Shown here: positions 1 to 8,802 of the stretch, piece after piece
Layout of the letters: each line of letters opens with the position of its first letter
How positions within the stretch are numbered: position 1 is the first letter of the stretch
Source of the DNA: Corynebacterium provencense
GTDB lineage: Bacteria > Actinomycetota > Actinomycetes > Mycobacteriales > Mycobacteriaceae
Length of the DNA stretch: 64,000 nucleotides
Direction: 5' to 3'
NCBI GenBank assembly: GCA_900049755.1
Contig: LT160593.1
Location: 523,269-587,268, forward strand
Program-made: the position numbers and the translations under genes
Notes under the pieces: model-generated
Seen by the model: only the letters and a program-made list of their open reading frames with translations
Database searches by the model: none
Told to the model about the DNA's origin: nothing

Positions 1-621
1 AACAGGTCCAGGGCCGAAGACCTCGTCGCCGAGATCACGGATGCCGGGGGACGGGCGGTCACCGTCGGCGCGGATGTCGCCGACGAACACGCCGTGGCTA
101 AGCTGTTCGACAAGGTGGAGGACGCCTTGGGCGGCATAGACGTGGTTGTGAACACCGCGGGGATCATGATTTTGGCACCGATCGCGGAGTACGACATCGA
201 TGCCTTCGACCGGCTGATGCGCACGAACGTGCGCGGCACGTTCCTTGTCTCGCAGCAGGCGGCGCGACGGGTGCGTGCGGGCGGATCGATCATCAACTTC
301 TCCACCACCGTCACCCGCGCCCAGTTCCCCAGCTACGGCCCGTACGTGGCCAGTAAAGCCGCTGTCGAGGGGCTGACCCTGATCCTGGCACGTGAGTTGC
401 GCGGGAAGGACATCACCGTCAACGCCGTGGCCCCTGGGCCGACCGCTACACCGCTGTTCCTCGAAGGCAAGACCGGGGAGCAGATCGCTGGCCTGTCGAA
501 GGCTGCGCCCCTGGAGCGCCTTGGTCAGCCGGAGGACATCGCGGAGACCGTGGCGTTCCTCGCCGGGCCTGCCCGGTGGGTGAACGGGCAGACCATCTTC
601 ACCAACGGCGGACTCGCCTGA
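1..621 (+). CDS. Short-chain dehydrogenase/reductase, 5' end outside window
   Basis: The reading frame is open from base 1, so the gene begins upstream; the first in-window ATG at 94 lies inside the Rossmann fold and is not the start. The visible part carries the SDR landmarks: an Asn-Thr-Ala-Gly-Ile variant of the NNAG motif, a catalytic Ser in a Ser-Thr-Thr stretch, the Tyr-x-x-x-Lys pair in YVASK, and the PGP loop followed by a Thr. It ends with the usual C-terminal Asn-Gly-Gly segment. This is a classical NAD(P)-dependent oxidoreductase of about 250 residues acting in the cytoplasm; the substrate cannot be inferred. The TGxxxGxG nucleotide-binding motif should lie just before the window. 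Confidence 0.9.
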   Translation, partial: NRSRAEDLVAEITDAGGRAVTVGADVADEHAVAKLFDKVEDALGGIDVVVNTAGIMILAPIAEYDIDAFDRLMRTNVRGTFLVSQQAARRVRAGGSIINFSTTVTRAQFPSYGPYVASKAAVEGLTLILARELRGKDITVNAVAPGPTATPLFLEGKTGEQIAGLSKAAPLERLGQPEDIAETVAFLAGPARWVNGQTIFTNGGLA

Positions 622-733
622 TCTCACAGTCGTCCGCCTACCCTGGTGCACTCGGTCACGATTCTCCGGTGTCCGGGACCTTCGACAAGGGATCTCGGGT
701 ACTCCCGGAGGAGTAGGGCTGGGTCAAGTCAGC

Positions 734-1642
734 TCATTCGGCGTCCCCTGCGTGCGGTGTACGGAGTAGTTCACTGCTCACGGCGTCGCCATCAGGATGT
801 TCACCGCCAGCCCGCGACAGCATACGGAGAGCGTCATCGGACGGGGAACCGGGATCGGTACGGTAGACGATGAGCGTCTGGTCTGGGTCTCCGGTAGGTT
901 TCAGTGCCTGGTAGGTGATGGTGAGGTCGCCGACGACCGGGTGGTGGTAGACCTTTGTACCTGTGGTGCGTTCATAGACCCGGTGTCGGGCCCAGAGCCG
1001 GCGGAATTCGGGACTGCGGATCGATAGCTCCCCGATGAGCTGACTGAGGTCGGGGTCATCGGGGTGACGTCCTGCATCGACGCAGAGCATCGCTGTAGTG
1101 TCGGTGGCAACCAGGTCCCAGTCAGAGTAGAGCTCACGGGCGTGGGGTTCGAGGAAAACGAAACGGGCCTGGTTGCGCTCGACGCGGGGCATGGCGGAGA
1201 AATCGGCGATGAGAAGTCCTGCCAACCGGTTCTGTCCGAGGACGTCGAGTCTTCGACCCAGTACGAACGCCGGGCGGAGGGCGGCGTCGAAGTCTTCGAG
1301 CAGGGTACGGGTCTCCGGGTGGAGCTGCTGCAGCCCGGCCGCCCTGCGCCGACGTGCGAGGGTGGGACGAGCGATGGTGTGCAGGTGGGCGCGTTCGATC
1401 TGATTGAGCTGGAGGGCATCCGCGAGTGCTTCGAGGACCTCGGCGGAAGCACTTCTGCTGCGGCCCTGTTCCAGCCGGGTGTAGTAGTCGACGCTGACGC
1501 CGGCAAGCATTGCCAGCTCCTCGCGGCGCAGGACCTCCACGCGTCGTCTGCCTGTGTCGGTGATGGCCACGCGCTCAGGGGTGAGCCTGCTGCGGGACGC
1601 ACGTAGAAAACCCGCAAGAGTCGGTTGGAGCGACTTGTCCAT
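734..1642 (-). CDS. XRE-family regulator with MmyB-like ligand-binding domain
   Basis: 302 residues. The N-terminal 80 residues form a helix-turn-helix with the typical LAGVSVDYYTRLEQGR core. The remainder matches the architecture of MmyB-like regulators, in which a PAS-like domain binding a fatty-acid-type ligand follows the HTH. It is transcribed divergently from the SDR at 1789 with about 145 bp between them, so it probably controls that dehydrogenase, an arrangement common for this family in actinobacteria. Domain assignment is from recognisable motifs; the regulated ligand is unknown. Confidence 0.85.
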   Translation of the reverse strand: MDKSLQPTLAGFLRASRSRLTPERVAITDTGRRRVEVLRREELAMLAGVSVDYYTRLEQGRSRSASAEVLEALADALQLNQIERAHLHTIARPTLARRRRAAGLQQLHPETRTLLEDFDAALRPAFVLGRRLDVLGQNRLAGLLIADFSAMPRVERNQARFVFLEPHARELYSDWDLVATDTTAMLCVDAGRHPDDPDLSQLIGELSIRSPEFRRLWARHRVYERTTGTKVYHHPVVGDLTITYQALKPTGDPDQTLIVYRTDPGSPSDDALRMLSRAGGEHPDGDAVSSELLRTPHAGDAE

Positions 1643-1788
1643 GGCTGAGATTATCGCACTCGGGAGGCGGGTGAAGGGTGGCCCATTTTGTCCCGGGCAT
1701 GACCGGACCTTCTGAGGTGTAGCAGTGTGGTTGACACTGACTGTTGTCGCGACACGGCGGCACTCAGATCGAGGAGAAGGAGAATGCC

Positions 1789-2640
1789 ATGTCAGTCTGG
1801 CTGGTTACTGGAGCATCCCGGGGACTCGGGGTGGAGATCGCTCGAGCTGCGGTGGCAGGAGGCGAGAAGGTGGCAGTTGCGGCCCGCCGCCCTGACTCGG
1901 TCCCGGAGGACATACGCGAGCGTGAAGAGGTACTTACGGTAGGTCTGGATGTCACCGATACCGACCAGATTTACCGGGCCGTCGAAGAGGTGGTCGGGAA
2001 GTTCGGCAGGATCGACGTCCTGGTGAACAATGCCGGGCGGGGGCTGTTGGGTGCACTTGAGGAGATCAGTGACGCCGAGGCCCGGTCTCTGTTCGACGTG
2101 AACGTGTTCGGTCTGATCAACACCACACGCGCTGTTCTACCTCATATGCGCACAGCCGGCGGAGGCAAGTTGGTGCACATCGGCTCCCGGTCAGGTTTCG
2201 AGGGAGAGCCGGGAGTGAGCATGTACTCGGCATCGAAAGCCGCGGTAGCCGGCGTCAGTGAAGCTCTCGCTGCCGAGCTGGAGCCTTTCGGGATTCAGAG
2301 CATGGTCGTCGAACCTGGTGTGTTCCGCACCGATTTCCTCGATGCCAGTTCGGTCCAGCTGCCTGAACGCCGCATTCCCGATTATGACGGGACGCCTGCA
2401 CACGTCACTCTCGACTGGGCCGGGGAGGCCAACCACACCCAGCTCGGCGACCCGGTCAAGGGTGCGGCTTTCATCTACCAGGTCACCTCGGGTGAGACCC
2501 TGCCTCTGCATCTTCCTGTGGGTGCGGACGCCTTTGAGCGCAGAGAGGTCATGACTGCCCGGATCGCCCGCGAGATCGCTCCTTTGCATGCTGCCTCGGC
2601 GGCCACTGCGTATGTCGACACAGAACGCGCGGACAGTTGA
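1789..2640 (+). CDS. Short-chain dehydrogenase/reductase
   Basis: 283 residues when started at the ATG at 1789, which is preceded by a strong GAGAAGGAG ribosome-binding site; an upstream in-frame start at 1744 lacks one. Classical SDR: TGASRGLG at residues 7-14, NNAG at 80-83, catalytic Ser near 135, and Tyr146-x-x-x-Lys150. The longer C-terminal region is typical of the ketoreductase-like group often annotated as oxidoreductase beside MmyB-type regulators. Divergent from the XRE/MmyB regulator at 734-1642, its likely controller. Substrate unknown. Confidence 0.9.
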   Translation: MSVWLVTGASRGLGVEIARAAVAGGEKVAVAARRPDSVPEDIREREEVLTVGLDVTDTDQIYRAVEEVVGKFGRIDVLVNNAGRGLLGALEEISDAEARSLFDVNVFGLINTTRAVLPHMRTAGGGKLVHIGSRSGFEGEPGVSMYSASKAAVAGVSEALAAELEPFGIQSMVVEPGVFRTDFLDASSVQLPERRIPDYDGTPAHVTLDWAGEANHTQLGDPVKGAAFIYQVTSGETLPLHLPVGADAFERREVMTARIAREIAPLHAASAATAYVDTERADS

Positions 2641-2752
2641 TCAGTGGGCCGGCCCGATGCAGTATGTCTGTCTCTCATGGCGGACCGGCATCCCCCGGCT
2701 TCCAGCTGCGGGCCTGTCACCGGTACAGCGGTTCCGGACCGGAAGGCGTCGC

Positions 2753-2770
2753 CGGTTTCACGTGAAACCG
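2753..2770. promoter_or_regulatory. parS-like palindrome (ParB site candidate), copy 1
   Basis: The 18-bp perfect palindrome CGGTTTCACGTGAAACCG contains the 14-bp core GTTTCACGTGAAAC of the ParB-binding parS element; the outermost parS bases (TGTTTCACGTGAAACA) differ symmetrically. It sits in the spacer between an SDR and a TetR gene. An identical 18-mer occurs at 8785. Known parS sites cluster near the replication origin, so this suggests an origin-proximal location. Binding is inferred. Confidence 0.6.
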
Positions 2771-2816
2771 TGATTCTGCGGTCTGACAGGAGAGCCCCTG
2801 CCAGCGCCAGAGCTCT

Positions 2817-3428
2817 TCAGCACTCTTCAGCGGCCACACTGAGACGGGCGAGAACGGCTTCAACTCCGAACTCGTAGCGCCGGTCAAAGTCCTCGGAGAA
2901 AATGTCTCCGCGAAGACGGTGCAGAGTGGGGTATCTGTCTGAGGCCGGGGCAGTTTCGGCGGCCGGGTGGTACTGCGAACCCTGCTGTTCCTGGGTGATA
3001 CCCAGCAGGTAATAGAAGAGAGCCCACATGCCGAGCGCACACTGCGTGTCGGGCACGCCTGCGGCGCTCAGAGAGGACACAAGCTCCTCGGTGAGTTCGA
3101 GGGTGTGCTCTTCAAAGGGTGCGTTACCTGCGGTCAGGCGGGCACCGTCGCGGTACATCAGGAGAGTCTTCCGGTACCGTCTCAGGATCTCCCGCACCCG
3201 GTCAAGGCCGTTGTCGGGAAGGTCCTCCAGGGACAGATGTGTCAGGACTTCGTCCGACATCAGTCCGAGGAGACGGGCTTTGGTGCCGACCTGGAAGGAC
3301 ACGGTGTTGACATTGACATGCATTCTCCTGGCGACTCCGCGGACGGTGACCGCGTCCAGTCCTTCTTCGTTCAGCAGGTCCAGGGCGGCGGTGATGACGT
3401 CCTGTCGGGAGTATCTGTGGGGTGGCAT
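2817..3428 (-). CDS. TetR-family transcriptional regulator
   Basis: 203 residues. The N-terminal 45-residue HTH begins with a Tyr-Ser-Arg-Gln-Asp helix and contains the recognition helix region around VNVNTVSFQVGTK; the C-terminal part resembles the TetR-type ligand-binding domain. It is divergent from the siderophore-interacting protein at 3564. The shared spacer holds two direct copies of CCTGATCAAGT, at 3482 and 3507, which are plausible operator half-sites. It probably represses itself and the flavin reductase. The inducer is unknown. Confidence 0.85.
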   Translation of the reverse strand: MPPHRYSRQDVITAALDLLNEEGLDAVTVRGVARRMHVNVNTVSFQVGTKARLLGLMSDEVLTHLSLEDLPDNGLDRVREILRRYRKTLLMYRDGARLTAGNAPFEEHTLELTEELVSSLSAAGVPDTQCALGMWALFYYLLGITQEQQGSQYHPAAETAPASDRYPTLHRLRGDIFSEDFDRRYEFGVEAVLARLSVAAEEC

Positions 3429-3481
3429 AACGCTCCTGGAGGGTCTGGATCAGGACAGTCACTTACGGTACGTTATGGTAC

Positions 3482-3517
3482 CCTGATCAAGTCTAACTAA
3501 GGGTGTCCTGATCAAGT
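3482..3517. promoter_or_regulatory. Candidate TetR operator: direct repeat CCTGATCAAGT x2
   Basis: Two exact 11-bp copies begin 25 bp apart (3482-3492 and 3507-3517). Each contains the palindromic core TGATCA. They lie in the divergent spacer between the TetR gene and the siderophore-interacting protein, close to the latter's start. The periodicity of about 2.5 helical turns and the position support a regulator-binding role. Assignment to the adjacent TetR is inferred. Confidence 0.45.
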
Positions 3518-3563
3518 GTGTCATGATGCCGGAGATACCGCCCCGTCGAGAAAGCTGAACTCC

Positions 3564-4436
3564 ATGGATGTCAACAACAGCAGTGCCGTTCGACGCATGC
3601 GGCGGCCGCAGATACGGCCGGCGTGGGCCCGAAGGTATGAACTGACGCTCGTCGGTCGGCGGACGGTCGCGCAGAATGTCCTCCGGGTGACGCTGAGCGG
3701 ATTCGATCTTGAGGAGTTCCGCTATCAGGGGGGCGACCACCGGTGCACACTGCTGATTCCCTGGCCGGCGGAGGAGGCCCGGAGGTTCATGTGGCCGACG
3801 GTCTCGGATCCGTGGACCGGGGCAGCGCAGTGGGGCTTCATTGCGGCACTCACCCGCCCGCTCCGCCGTCCTTTGACGGTCAGCGGCTACCGCCCGGAAC
3901 AGCTCGAGATCGACTTCGACATCCTTCTCCACGGTGACAGTCCGCTCACCACCTGGGCGCGGGGGGCCGGGCCGGGAACCGCTGTCCGGGTCATCGACAA
4001 CGGGCGTCGGTACCGGGTGCCGGACGGTACACGGACGCAGATCCTCATCGCCGATGAAGCCGGCGCTCCGGCGGCTCTGGCTGTCGCCGCAGAGACCCCG
4101 CCGTCTGTACCGACGGCCCTCTACATCCCGGGTACGGTGGCGGCTGCAGAAGGACGCCATCCCGGCGGACACGTCTCGGTGGTCACGGTACCCGCGCGCA
4201 GCGGGGACCGGACCCCGGAAAAGCGCTTTGCGGAGGCAGTTCTCGCGGACGCGGCCGGAGTTCTCACCCCGGTCGGTCCGGAGCCGTTGGTCGACGGAGG
4301 ACGGTTGTCGACTGTGCCGGATCTTGTCGGTATCGCGGGGGAGCGCTCCTTCACGCGGCAACTGGTCTGCTCGCTGCGAAAGGCAGGTGTGCCACGGGGT
4401 GCCATTCACGCCGGGAACTACTGGAGGCTCCGGTAG
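3564..4436 (+). CDS. Siderophore-interacting protein (FAD-dependent ferric reductase)
   Basis: About 290 residues from the ATG at 3564; an in-frame GTG at 3516 would overlap the operator repeat. The N-terminal FAD-binding half includes the RYELTLVGRRTV strand and the RPLTVSGY segment that replaces the usual RTYT flavin motif, followed by an IDFDILLHG strand. The C-terminal SIP half contains ILIADEAGAPAAL and ends in the family's Ala-Gly-Asn-Tyr-Trp-Arg tail. Members release iron from ferric siderophores in the cytoplasm. A second member lies at 57054-57938. Divergent from the TetR gene. Bases 4028-4090 recur in degraded form at 6261-6323, a library artefact. Confidence 0.88.
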   Translation: MDVNNSSAVRRMRRPQIRPAWARRYELTLVGRRTVAQNVLRVTLSGFDLEEFRYQGGDHRCTLLIPWPAEEARRFMWPTVSDPWTGAAQWGFIAALTRPLRRPLTVSGYRPEQLEIDFDILLHGDSPLTTWARGAGPGTAVRVIDNGRRYRVPDGTRTQILIADEAGAPAALAVAAETPPSVPTALYIPGTVAAAEGRHPGGHVSVVTVPARSGDRTPEKRFAEAVLADAAGVLTPVGPEPLVDGGRLSTVPDLVGIAGERSFTRQLVCSLRKAGVPRGAIHAGNYWRLR

Positions 4437-4502
4437 AGGGAGGTGCTGCCCTTCCGGGGCTCCGACTGCTGCCCGGACAGTAGCTCCCGCCTGCGGTCCC
4501 TG

Positions 4503-5153
4503 TCAGTAGCCGACGGTGAAGCGCCTGCCGACGAACTTCGGGGACTCGATCTCGTCCACGAGGGCGACGGCGAAGTCCTCGTAGGAGATGCGCGACGCGC
4601 CTCCGTCATCGACGACCGGGGTGTCCAGACTGGTCCTGTAGCTGCCGGTCCGCTCACCGGGCTTGAAGTCGACCGGGGGCGGGGAGACGAAGGTCCACCG
4701 CACGCCCAGTCCGGTTGCGTTGGCGAGGTACCAGTCGAGGGCTTCGGTCTGACCGCGGGCGGGGAGCATGAACGCCTCCGGGAATCCTTCGGAGTCGACG
4801 ATCCGCCTGCCGTCAGGGCCGAGCAGGGAAGCCCCGCCGCCCATGTGGACGATGTAGGGGTCATTGTCGAGTCCCGCGACGGTTTCGGTGACGGTCCGGG
4901 CTGCGTCGGCCCAGGGGGACGATGTCATGGTGCCGATAGCGATGACGACGGCGTCGACGTCGGCGGCGAGCTCCCGGACGGAGTCCGCGTCGAGGGCGTC
5001 GCCCTTGACGACCTCGGCCCTGCTGTCGACGGTCGCACTGTCCGGGTGGCGTACCGCGGCAACTACCTCATGTCCGCGGTTCAGTGCCTCTGCCGTGATC
5101 CGGGAGCCGGCGGTACCGGCTGCCCCGAAGACGAGAATCCTGCTCATGTCCAT
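4503..5153 (-). CDS. NAD(P)-binding atypical SDR (NmrA/YwnB-like)
   Basis: 216 residues. The N-terminus carries the atypical-SDR dinucleotide motif GAAGTAGS, followed by a VVAAVRHPDS strand and an Asp in a GDALD loop. There is no classical Tyr-x-x-x-Lys Ser triad, as expected of the NAD(P)H-binding (PF13460-type) group, which acts as redox-sensing or reductase proteins. It converges with the siderophore-interacting gene (67-bp gap), and its start faces a 250-bp region of short GC-rich direct repeats. Role unresolved. Confidence 0.8.
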   Translation of the reverse strand: MDMSRILVFGAAGTAGSRITAEALNRGHEVVAAVRHPDSATVDSRAEVVKGDALDADSVRELAADVDAVVIAIGTMTSSPWADAARTVTETVAGLDNDPYIVHMGGGASLLGPDGRRIVDSEGFPEAFMLPARGQTEALDWYLANATGLGVRWTFVSPPPVDFKPGERTGSYRTSLDTPVVDDGGASRISYEDFAVALVDEIESPKFVGRRFTVGY

Positions 5154-5400
5154 ACTCCTGAGTTCGTGTTTCTGACTTCCGCGACCAGGTTAACACCAAT
5201 GCTTTCTTTTGGGAAGTGCCGAACGGGGAAAGATGCCGTACCTTCCCGCCAACCCGGCCGTGCAACTCCGGATCCTGTCTTCCGGTCGCACGGGGGAGTG
5301 GGGCACAGGTGGGGGAGGACAGTGACGGTGAGGGCGACGGTGAGGGCGACACTGACGGCGCAGGTGGTCGTTGACTTCGGGAGAAAGACCGGGGACGAAA

Positions 5401-5436
5401 AGGGACGCCGCGACCCGTGCGGGTCGCGGCGTCCCT
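5401..5436 (-). terminator. Rho-independent terminator of the SGNH hydrolase gene
   Basis: A perfect 16-bp inverted repeat (5401-5416 with 5421-5436, GTGC loop) is followed on the minus strand by TTTTCGTCC. It lies 75 bp beyond the stop of the minus-strand hydrolase gene. Confidence 0.85.
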
Positions 5437-5511
5437 GTCTGTGACGGTGGCTCACAGTCGGAGGGTCATACGGGTGCCGGAGCAGTTCCACCGCTCACCG
5501 GCACCACCTCG

Positions 5512-6539
5512 TCACTTGAACTTGCCGACGTAGTTGCCGATGGTGCGGAGACCGGTGTCCGTCATGTGCAGCGGGAGGTTGCGGCGTTCGGAGGTCGTGT
5601 CGATGAGGCCGGTGACCCACCGGTCGTTCGAGCACATCTCGTGACCGCGGCTGACCTGCTTGAGGGAGACCCAGGTGGAATCCGTGTCGGAGGCGGCCGC
5701 ACGTCCCGCGTCCTCGAGGGCGGTCTCGATCTCTCCGATCTGTACGAAGGGCAGGGACATGGGAAGGTTGGGCACGACGTTGACGGGGCAGACCTCTCCG
5801 GCACCGTTGGAGACCTGGGGCATGCCGACGATCTTGATCTTTGCGCTCGGTGCCGCCTCCCGGGCGGCGCGAGCAGCATCACTGATGGAGGCCCGGAGGT
5901 TCTCCCGGATCTGGGGGACCGGCATGTGGTCGTTGAGCACGTAGGGGTAGGTGTCGTTCGTACCGGCGAAAAGCACGACCTGTCTGGTTTCGGGCGTCAG
6001 CGCCCCCCTGTCACGTGCGACATTGATCTGGTCGATGATGTGCATGCCGCCGGTGCGGTAGGAGGCTCCCGCACATGAGTAGTTGTCGGTGGGCAGTTGG
6101 CTCCCGTCGCGGACGGCGTCACTGAAGCGGTTGTCTGTCCCGCAGCCGGAACCGGACAGGACCGGGTTCGGCAGGGGCAGTCCTTTGCCCGCCAGGTAGT
6201 TGTAGAGGTCGGGGTTCGCGGCTGTCTCTTCTACACCTCTAGGTGTGTATCAGCGACCCGTACCCGGACCCAGATCCTCCTCGCCGATGCAGCCGTCCCC
6301 CCGGCGGCTCCGGCTGTCGCCGCCGCGACCCGCGAGCCCGCCGCAGAGGCGCTCCGCCGCGAGGCGGGCCGCACCGCACACGCGCGCTCACGACTTCCTG
6401 CCCCTCGGTATCGGGGGAGCGCTGTCCACGGTCTGTCTCTTATACGCAGCTAGATGGGTATAAGAGGCAGGGCAGTTCCCGCGATCCGGTGCCGCAGGGA
6501 GTTCCCGGCCGACCTTTCCTTCGTGTGGCGTGCGCTCAT
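5512..6539 (-). pseudogene. Secreted SGNH/GDSL-type hydrolase, split by assembly artefact
   Basis: The frame from 6221 down to 5512 encodes about 236 residues of an SGNH hydrolase: a Ser-Cys-Ala-Gly-Ala-Ser-Tyr block, a FAGTND (GxND-like) block, Cys residues typical of the secreted disulfide-bonded type, and the C-terminal catalytic His in PLHMTDTG. The frame is cut at 6222 by a mate-pair junction. On the other side of the artefact, bases 6539 down to 6471 read a start codon and a basic stretch of 23 residues (two Arg/His-rich clusters) suitable as the n-region of a signal peptide. The middle with the catalytic GDS motif is missing. The real gene is probably intact in the organism; its product would be an exported lipase or esterase, comparable to mycobacterial/corynebacterial secreted SGNH lipases. 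Confidence 0.75.
6222..6470. other. Assembly artefact: two degraded Nextera mate-pair junctions with copied local DNA
   Basis: 6222-6240 and 6241-6259 are head-to-head degraded copies of the 19-bp Tn5 mosaic end (17/19 and 14/19 matches, mismatches mostly to C). 6433-6451 and 6452-6470 form a second such pair. Head-to-head mosaic ends are the circularisation adapter of Nextera mate-pair libraries. Between them, 6261-6323 matches 4028-4090 (55/63), and 6346-6432 matches 8842-8928 (81/87), loci 2.2 and 2.5 kb away, as expected for mate-pair inserts. This block should be masked; ORFs read through it are meaningless. Confidence 0.9.
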
Positions 6540-6999
6540 AGGTGCTGAGCATCCTCTCGTTGTCTCTGTCTCCGACGGTCCGTCAAGCCCGTCGTGTGCA
6601 CGGATTCGTTGCTCCGGCGTCAGGGCTCCCTGAACCGCCGGCCGGCATGGTGACGAACGCCGTTCTCGGATAGCACGTTACACTACCGTGACTTTCCGCC
6701 AGGTGTCCGTGACCACTACTGTACCTGCTGCAACACCAGAAACATCAGTCACACAAAACTACATCCGTGTGACTGTGTTGCCGGGGGTGACCGGGGAAGA
6801 ATCTCCGCGGGTAGCCTCGGCGACCGGAAGGGGCCGGCAGCAGGTCGGACAGCAGGTCCGGCAGCCCGGGCCCCGGGGCAGATGCGCTGCAGACTGTAAC
6901 AATCTGCCCACATAACCGATAGTTGCGACAGAATCGTTTCAAAAGGGATATGGTAGTGGTCCTTGAGGCCACCCACCCCAGACAGGAAGGCTCTTCCCC
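6540..6999. other. Divergent intergenic region, no gene seen
   Basis: About 460 bp between the start of the broken hydrolase gene and the acyl-CoA synthetase gene. No ORF here has coding character. It becomes AT-richer towards 6900-6960, with a TATGGT -10-like element at 6952 and a TTGCGA-like element about 20 bp upstream, plausibly the promoter of the synthetase gene, though the spacing is long. Confidence 0.5.
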
Positions 7000-8664
7000 G
7001 TGATCAATGTGTTCGACAGCTCTGAACGCCAGCAGTTCGTCAGAGATGCCAGGGGCATGCTACGTGGCGGCAAGGCCGTTCTCGGTACCGGCCTCCTCAA
7101 AGGGGGGACGGCATCCCAGCACCTGGCGTCATTCCGTAATCTTGCCCGCTACGGTGCCTCCATGACGGGTCTGCTCGAGGCCGGCACCGCCCGGTACCCG
7201 GACCGCACCGCACTGATCGACGATGACGGGGAACTCACCTACCGGGAACTACGGACCCAGGCCCGTCTCACCGCCCGGGTGCTCGCCAGCCGGGGGATCA
7301 CCGAGAAGAGCAGGGTCGGCATCCTCGCACGCAACGGACGGGGTTTCATGATTCCCCTGTCCGCCAAGGGTTACCTGGGTTACACCGTCTTCCTTCTCAA
7401 CGTCGGGGCCAGCCGCCAGCAGCTCCACGACATTGCCGTGGAGCACAACCTCGATGTCCTCTTCGCGGACTCGGAGTTCGACGACAAGCTTCCGACAGAT
7501 GTCGAGGGGCTCACCATCGTGCACGCGTGGGCCGGTCCCGGTCACCGCACCGACATTGATTTCCCCACCATCCAGGACCTCTGGGCCGCGCCGGGCACCG
7601 GTGACGATTCACTGCCGAAGAAGGTGAACCAGGGCGGTGTGGTGCTGATGTCCTCGGGGACCTCAGGGACGCCGAAGGCGGTGAGCCACGGAGAGCCGAC
7701 ACTGCCTCTGGGCGTCCTCGGCCCGGCCATCGGTAGCCTCGGAGTGAAGGCAGGGTCCACTCTGCAGCTCACCGCGAGTATGTTCCACGTGCTCGGCTGG
7801 GCGGTCTCGGTGATCGCGCTGCTGGCAGGGTGCACGATCGTCACCCAGAGGGTCTTCGACCCGGAGAATGTGCTGCGCCAGGTGGACAAATACAAGTGTG
7901 ACGGCATCATCAGCTCTGCGGTCTTCCTCAAGGACCAGCTGGCGGTCGACCTCGCGAACCCGGGCAAGTACGACCACTCCTCGGTGAAGTTCATCGTCAA
8001 CGCCGGTAACGCGATGAGCGAGGATCTCGTCCTCGGCCTGGAGAAGCAGTACGGGTACATCCTCGGTTCCGCCTACGGGTCCACCGAGAGTCTCCTCATC
8101 GCCTGGGCCGGTCCCGAGGACATCAAGGCGGATCCCACGACCGCCGGCTTCCCGGTCTGGAACGGACGCGTCGCACTCCTCGACGAGGAGGGCCGCGAGG
8201 TCGAACCGGGTCAGGTCGGTATCATCCACGCACGGACCATGATGGCCATGAAGGGCTATCTGGGTGACCGGGACCAGGCGGAGGAGACCGCCGGAATGCT
8301 GAACCTGGGGGACCGGGGGATCATCGACCCCGCTTCAGGACGCCTGACTGTCCTGGGTCGGGACAATGACATGATCATCGTCGGCGGGGAGAACATCTGG
8401 CCGAGTTCGGTCTCCGACCTCATCTGCCGGATCGAGGGTGTCCACGACGCCTACTGCACCGGTGTGGAGGACGAGAAGACCTTCCAGCGTGTGAAGGCCT
8501 ATGTCGTTGTCGACGGTACCGCCGAAGTCACCGAGGATGATGTCCGCAAGTTCGTCGAGGAGAACCTCATCACCCCGGCAGTGCCGAGGGACGTCGTGCT
8601 CCAGACCGAGCCCCTGCCCCGCAATGTCATCGGCAAGGTGGTGAAGAGGGACCTGGTCAACTGA
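7000..8664 (+). CDS. Fatty acid/acyl-CoA synthetase (AMP-forming, FadD-like)
   Basis: 554 residues from a GTG at 7000, with a CAGGAAGG ribosome-binding site 10 bp upstream. ANL-superfamily enzyme that activates carboxylic acids through an acyl-adenylate to acyl-CoA. Visible motifs in order: the P-loop-like MSSGTSGTPKAV (about residue 215), the AYGSTES aromatic motif, LGDRG with the ATP-binding Asp, the hinge GRDNDMIIVGGENI, and the C-terminal catalytic Lys in GKVVKRDLV. Overall it resembles mycobacterial/corynebacterial FadD proteins of the long-chain fatty acid group. Monocistronic; downstream is gene-poor. Chain-length preference cannot be read from the sequence. Confidence 0.9.
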   Translation: MINVFDSSERQQFVRDARGMLRGGKAVLGTGLLKGGTASQHLASFRNLARYGASMTGLLEAGTARYPDRTALIDDDGELTYRELRTQARLTARVLASRGITEKSRVGILARNGRGFMIPLSAKGYLGYTVFLLNVGASRQQLHDIAVEHNLDVLFADSEFDDKLPTDVEGLTIVHAWAGPGHRTDIDFPTIQDLWAAPGTGDDSLPKKVNQGGVVLMSSGTSGTPKAVSHGEPTLPLGVLGPAIGSLGVKAGSTLQLTASMFHVLGWAVSVIALLAGCTIVTQRVFDPENVLRQVDKYKCDGIISSAVFLKDQLAVDLANPGKYDHSSVKFIVNAGNAMSEDLVLGLEKQYGYILGSAYGSTESLLIAWAGPEDIKADPTTAGFPVWNGRVALLDEEGREVEPGQVGIIHARTMMAMKGYLGDRDQAEETAGMLNLGDRGIIDPASGRLTVLGRDNDMIIVGGENIWPSSVSDLICRIEGVHDAYCTGVEDEKTFQRVKAYVVVDGTAEVTEDDVRKFVEENLITPAVPRDVVLQTEPLPRNVIGKVVKRDLVN

Positions 8665-8784
8665 CCGACCGGGTCCCGGCTACCTGGTTTCCGATCGCCT
8701 CCAGGTGGCCGGTCGGCCCATGCTCCGCCCTGCTCGTAGAATGCTTTCCGCCGTGTACGGACAGCTGGCGGGCAACCCGCCATG

Positions 8785-8802
8785 CGGTTTCACGTGAAAC
8801 CG
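8785..8802. promoter_or_regulatory. parS-like palindrome, copy 2
   Basis: CGGTTTCACGTGAAACCG, identical to the 18-mer at 2753 and 6 kb from it. It lies about 120 bp after the acyl-CoA synthetase stop codon, outside any gene. Two exact copies of an 18-bp palindrome with the parS core in 6 kb are unlikely by chance. Confidence 0.6.

Noticed and set aside
5310..5360. Short repeats of GACGGTGAGGGC as a coding repeat
   Set aside because: They lie upstream of the NAD(P)-binding gene in no credible frame and are too few to support a feature.
6222..6470. Tn5-like mosaic ends as a natural transposon
   Set aside because: The ends are only ever head to head with nothing between them, are degraded towards C, occur together with TruSeq adapters and flank copied local DNA. 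That is a library artefact, not an element; no transposase is present.
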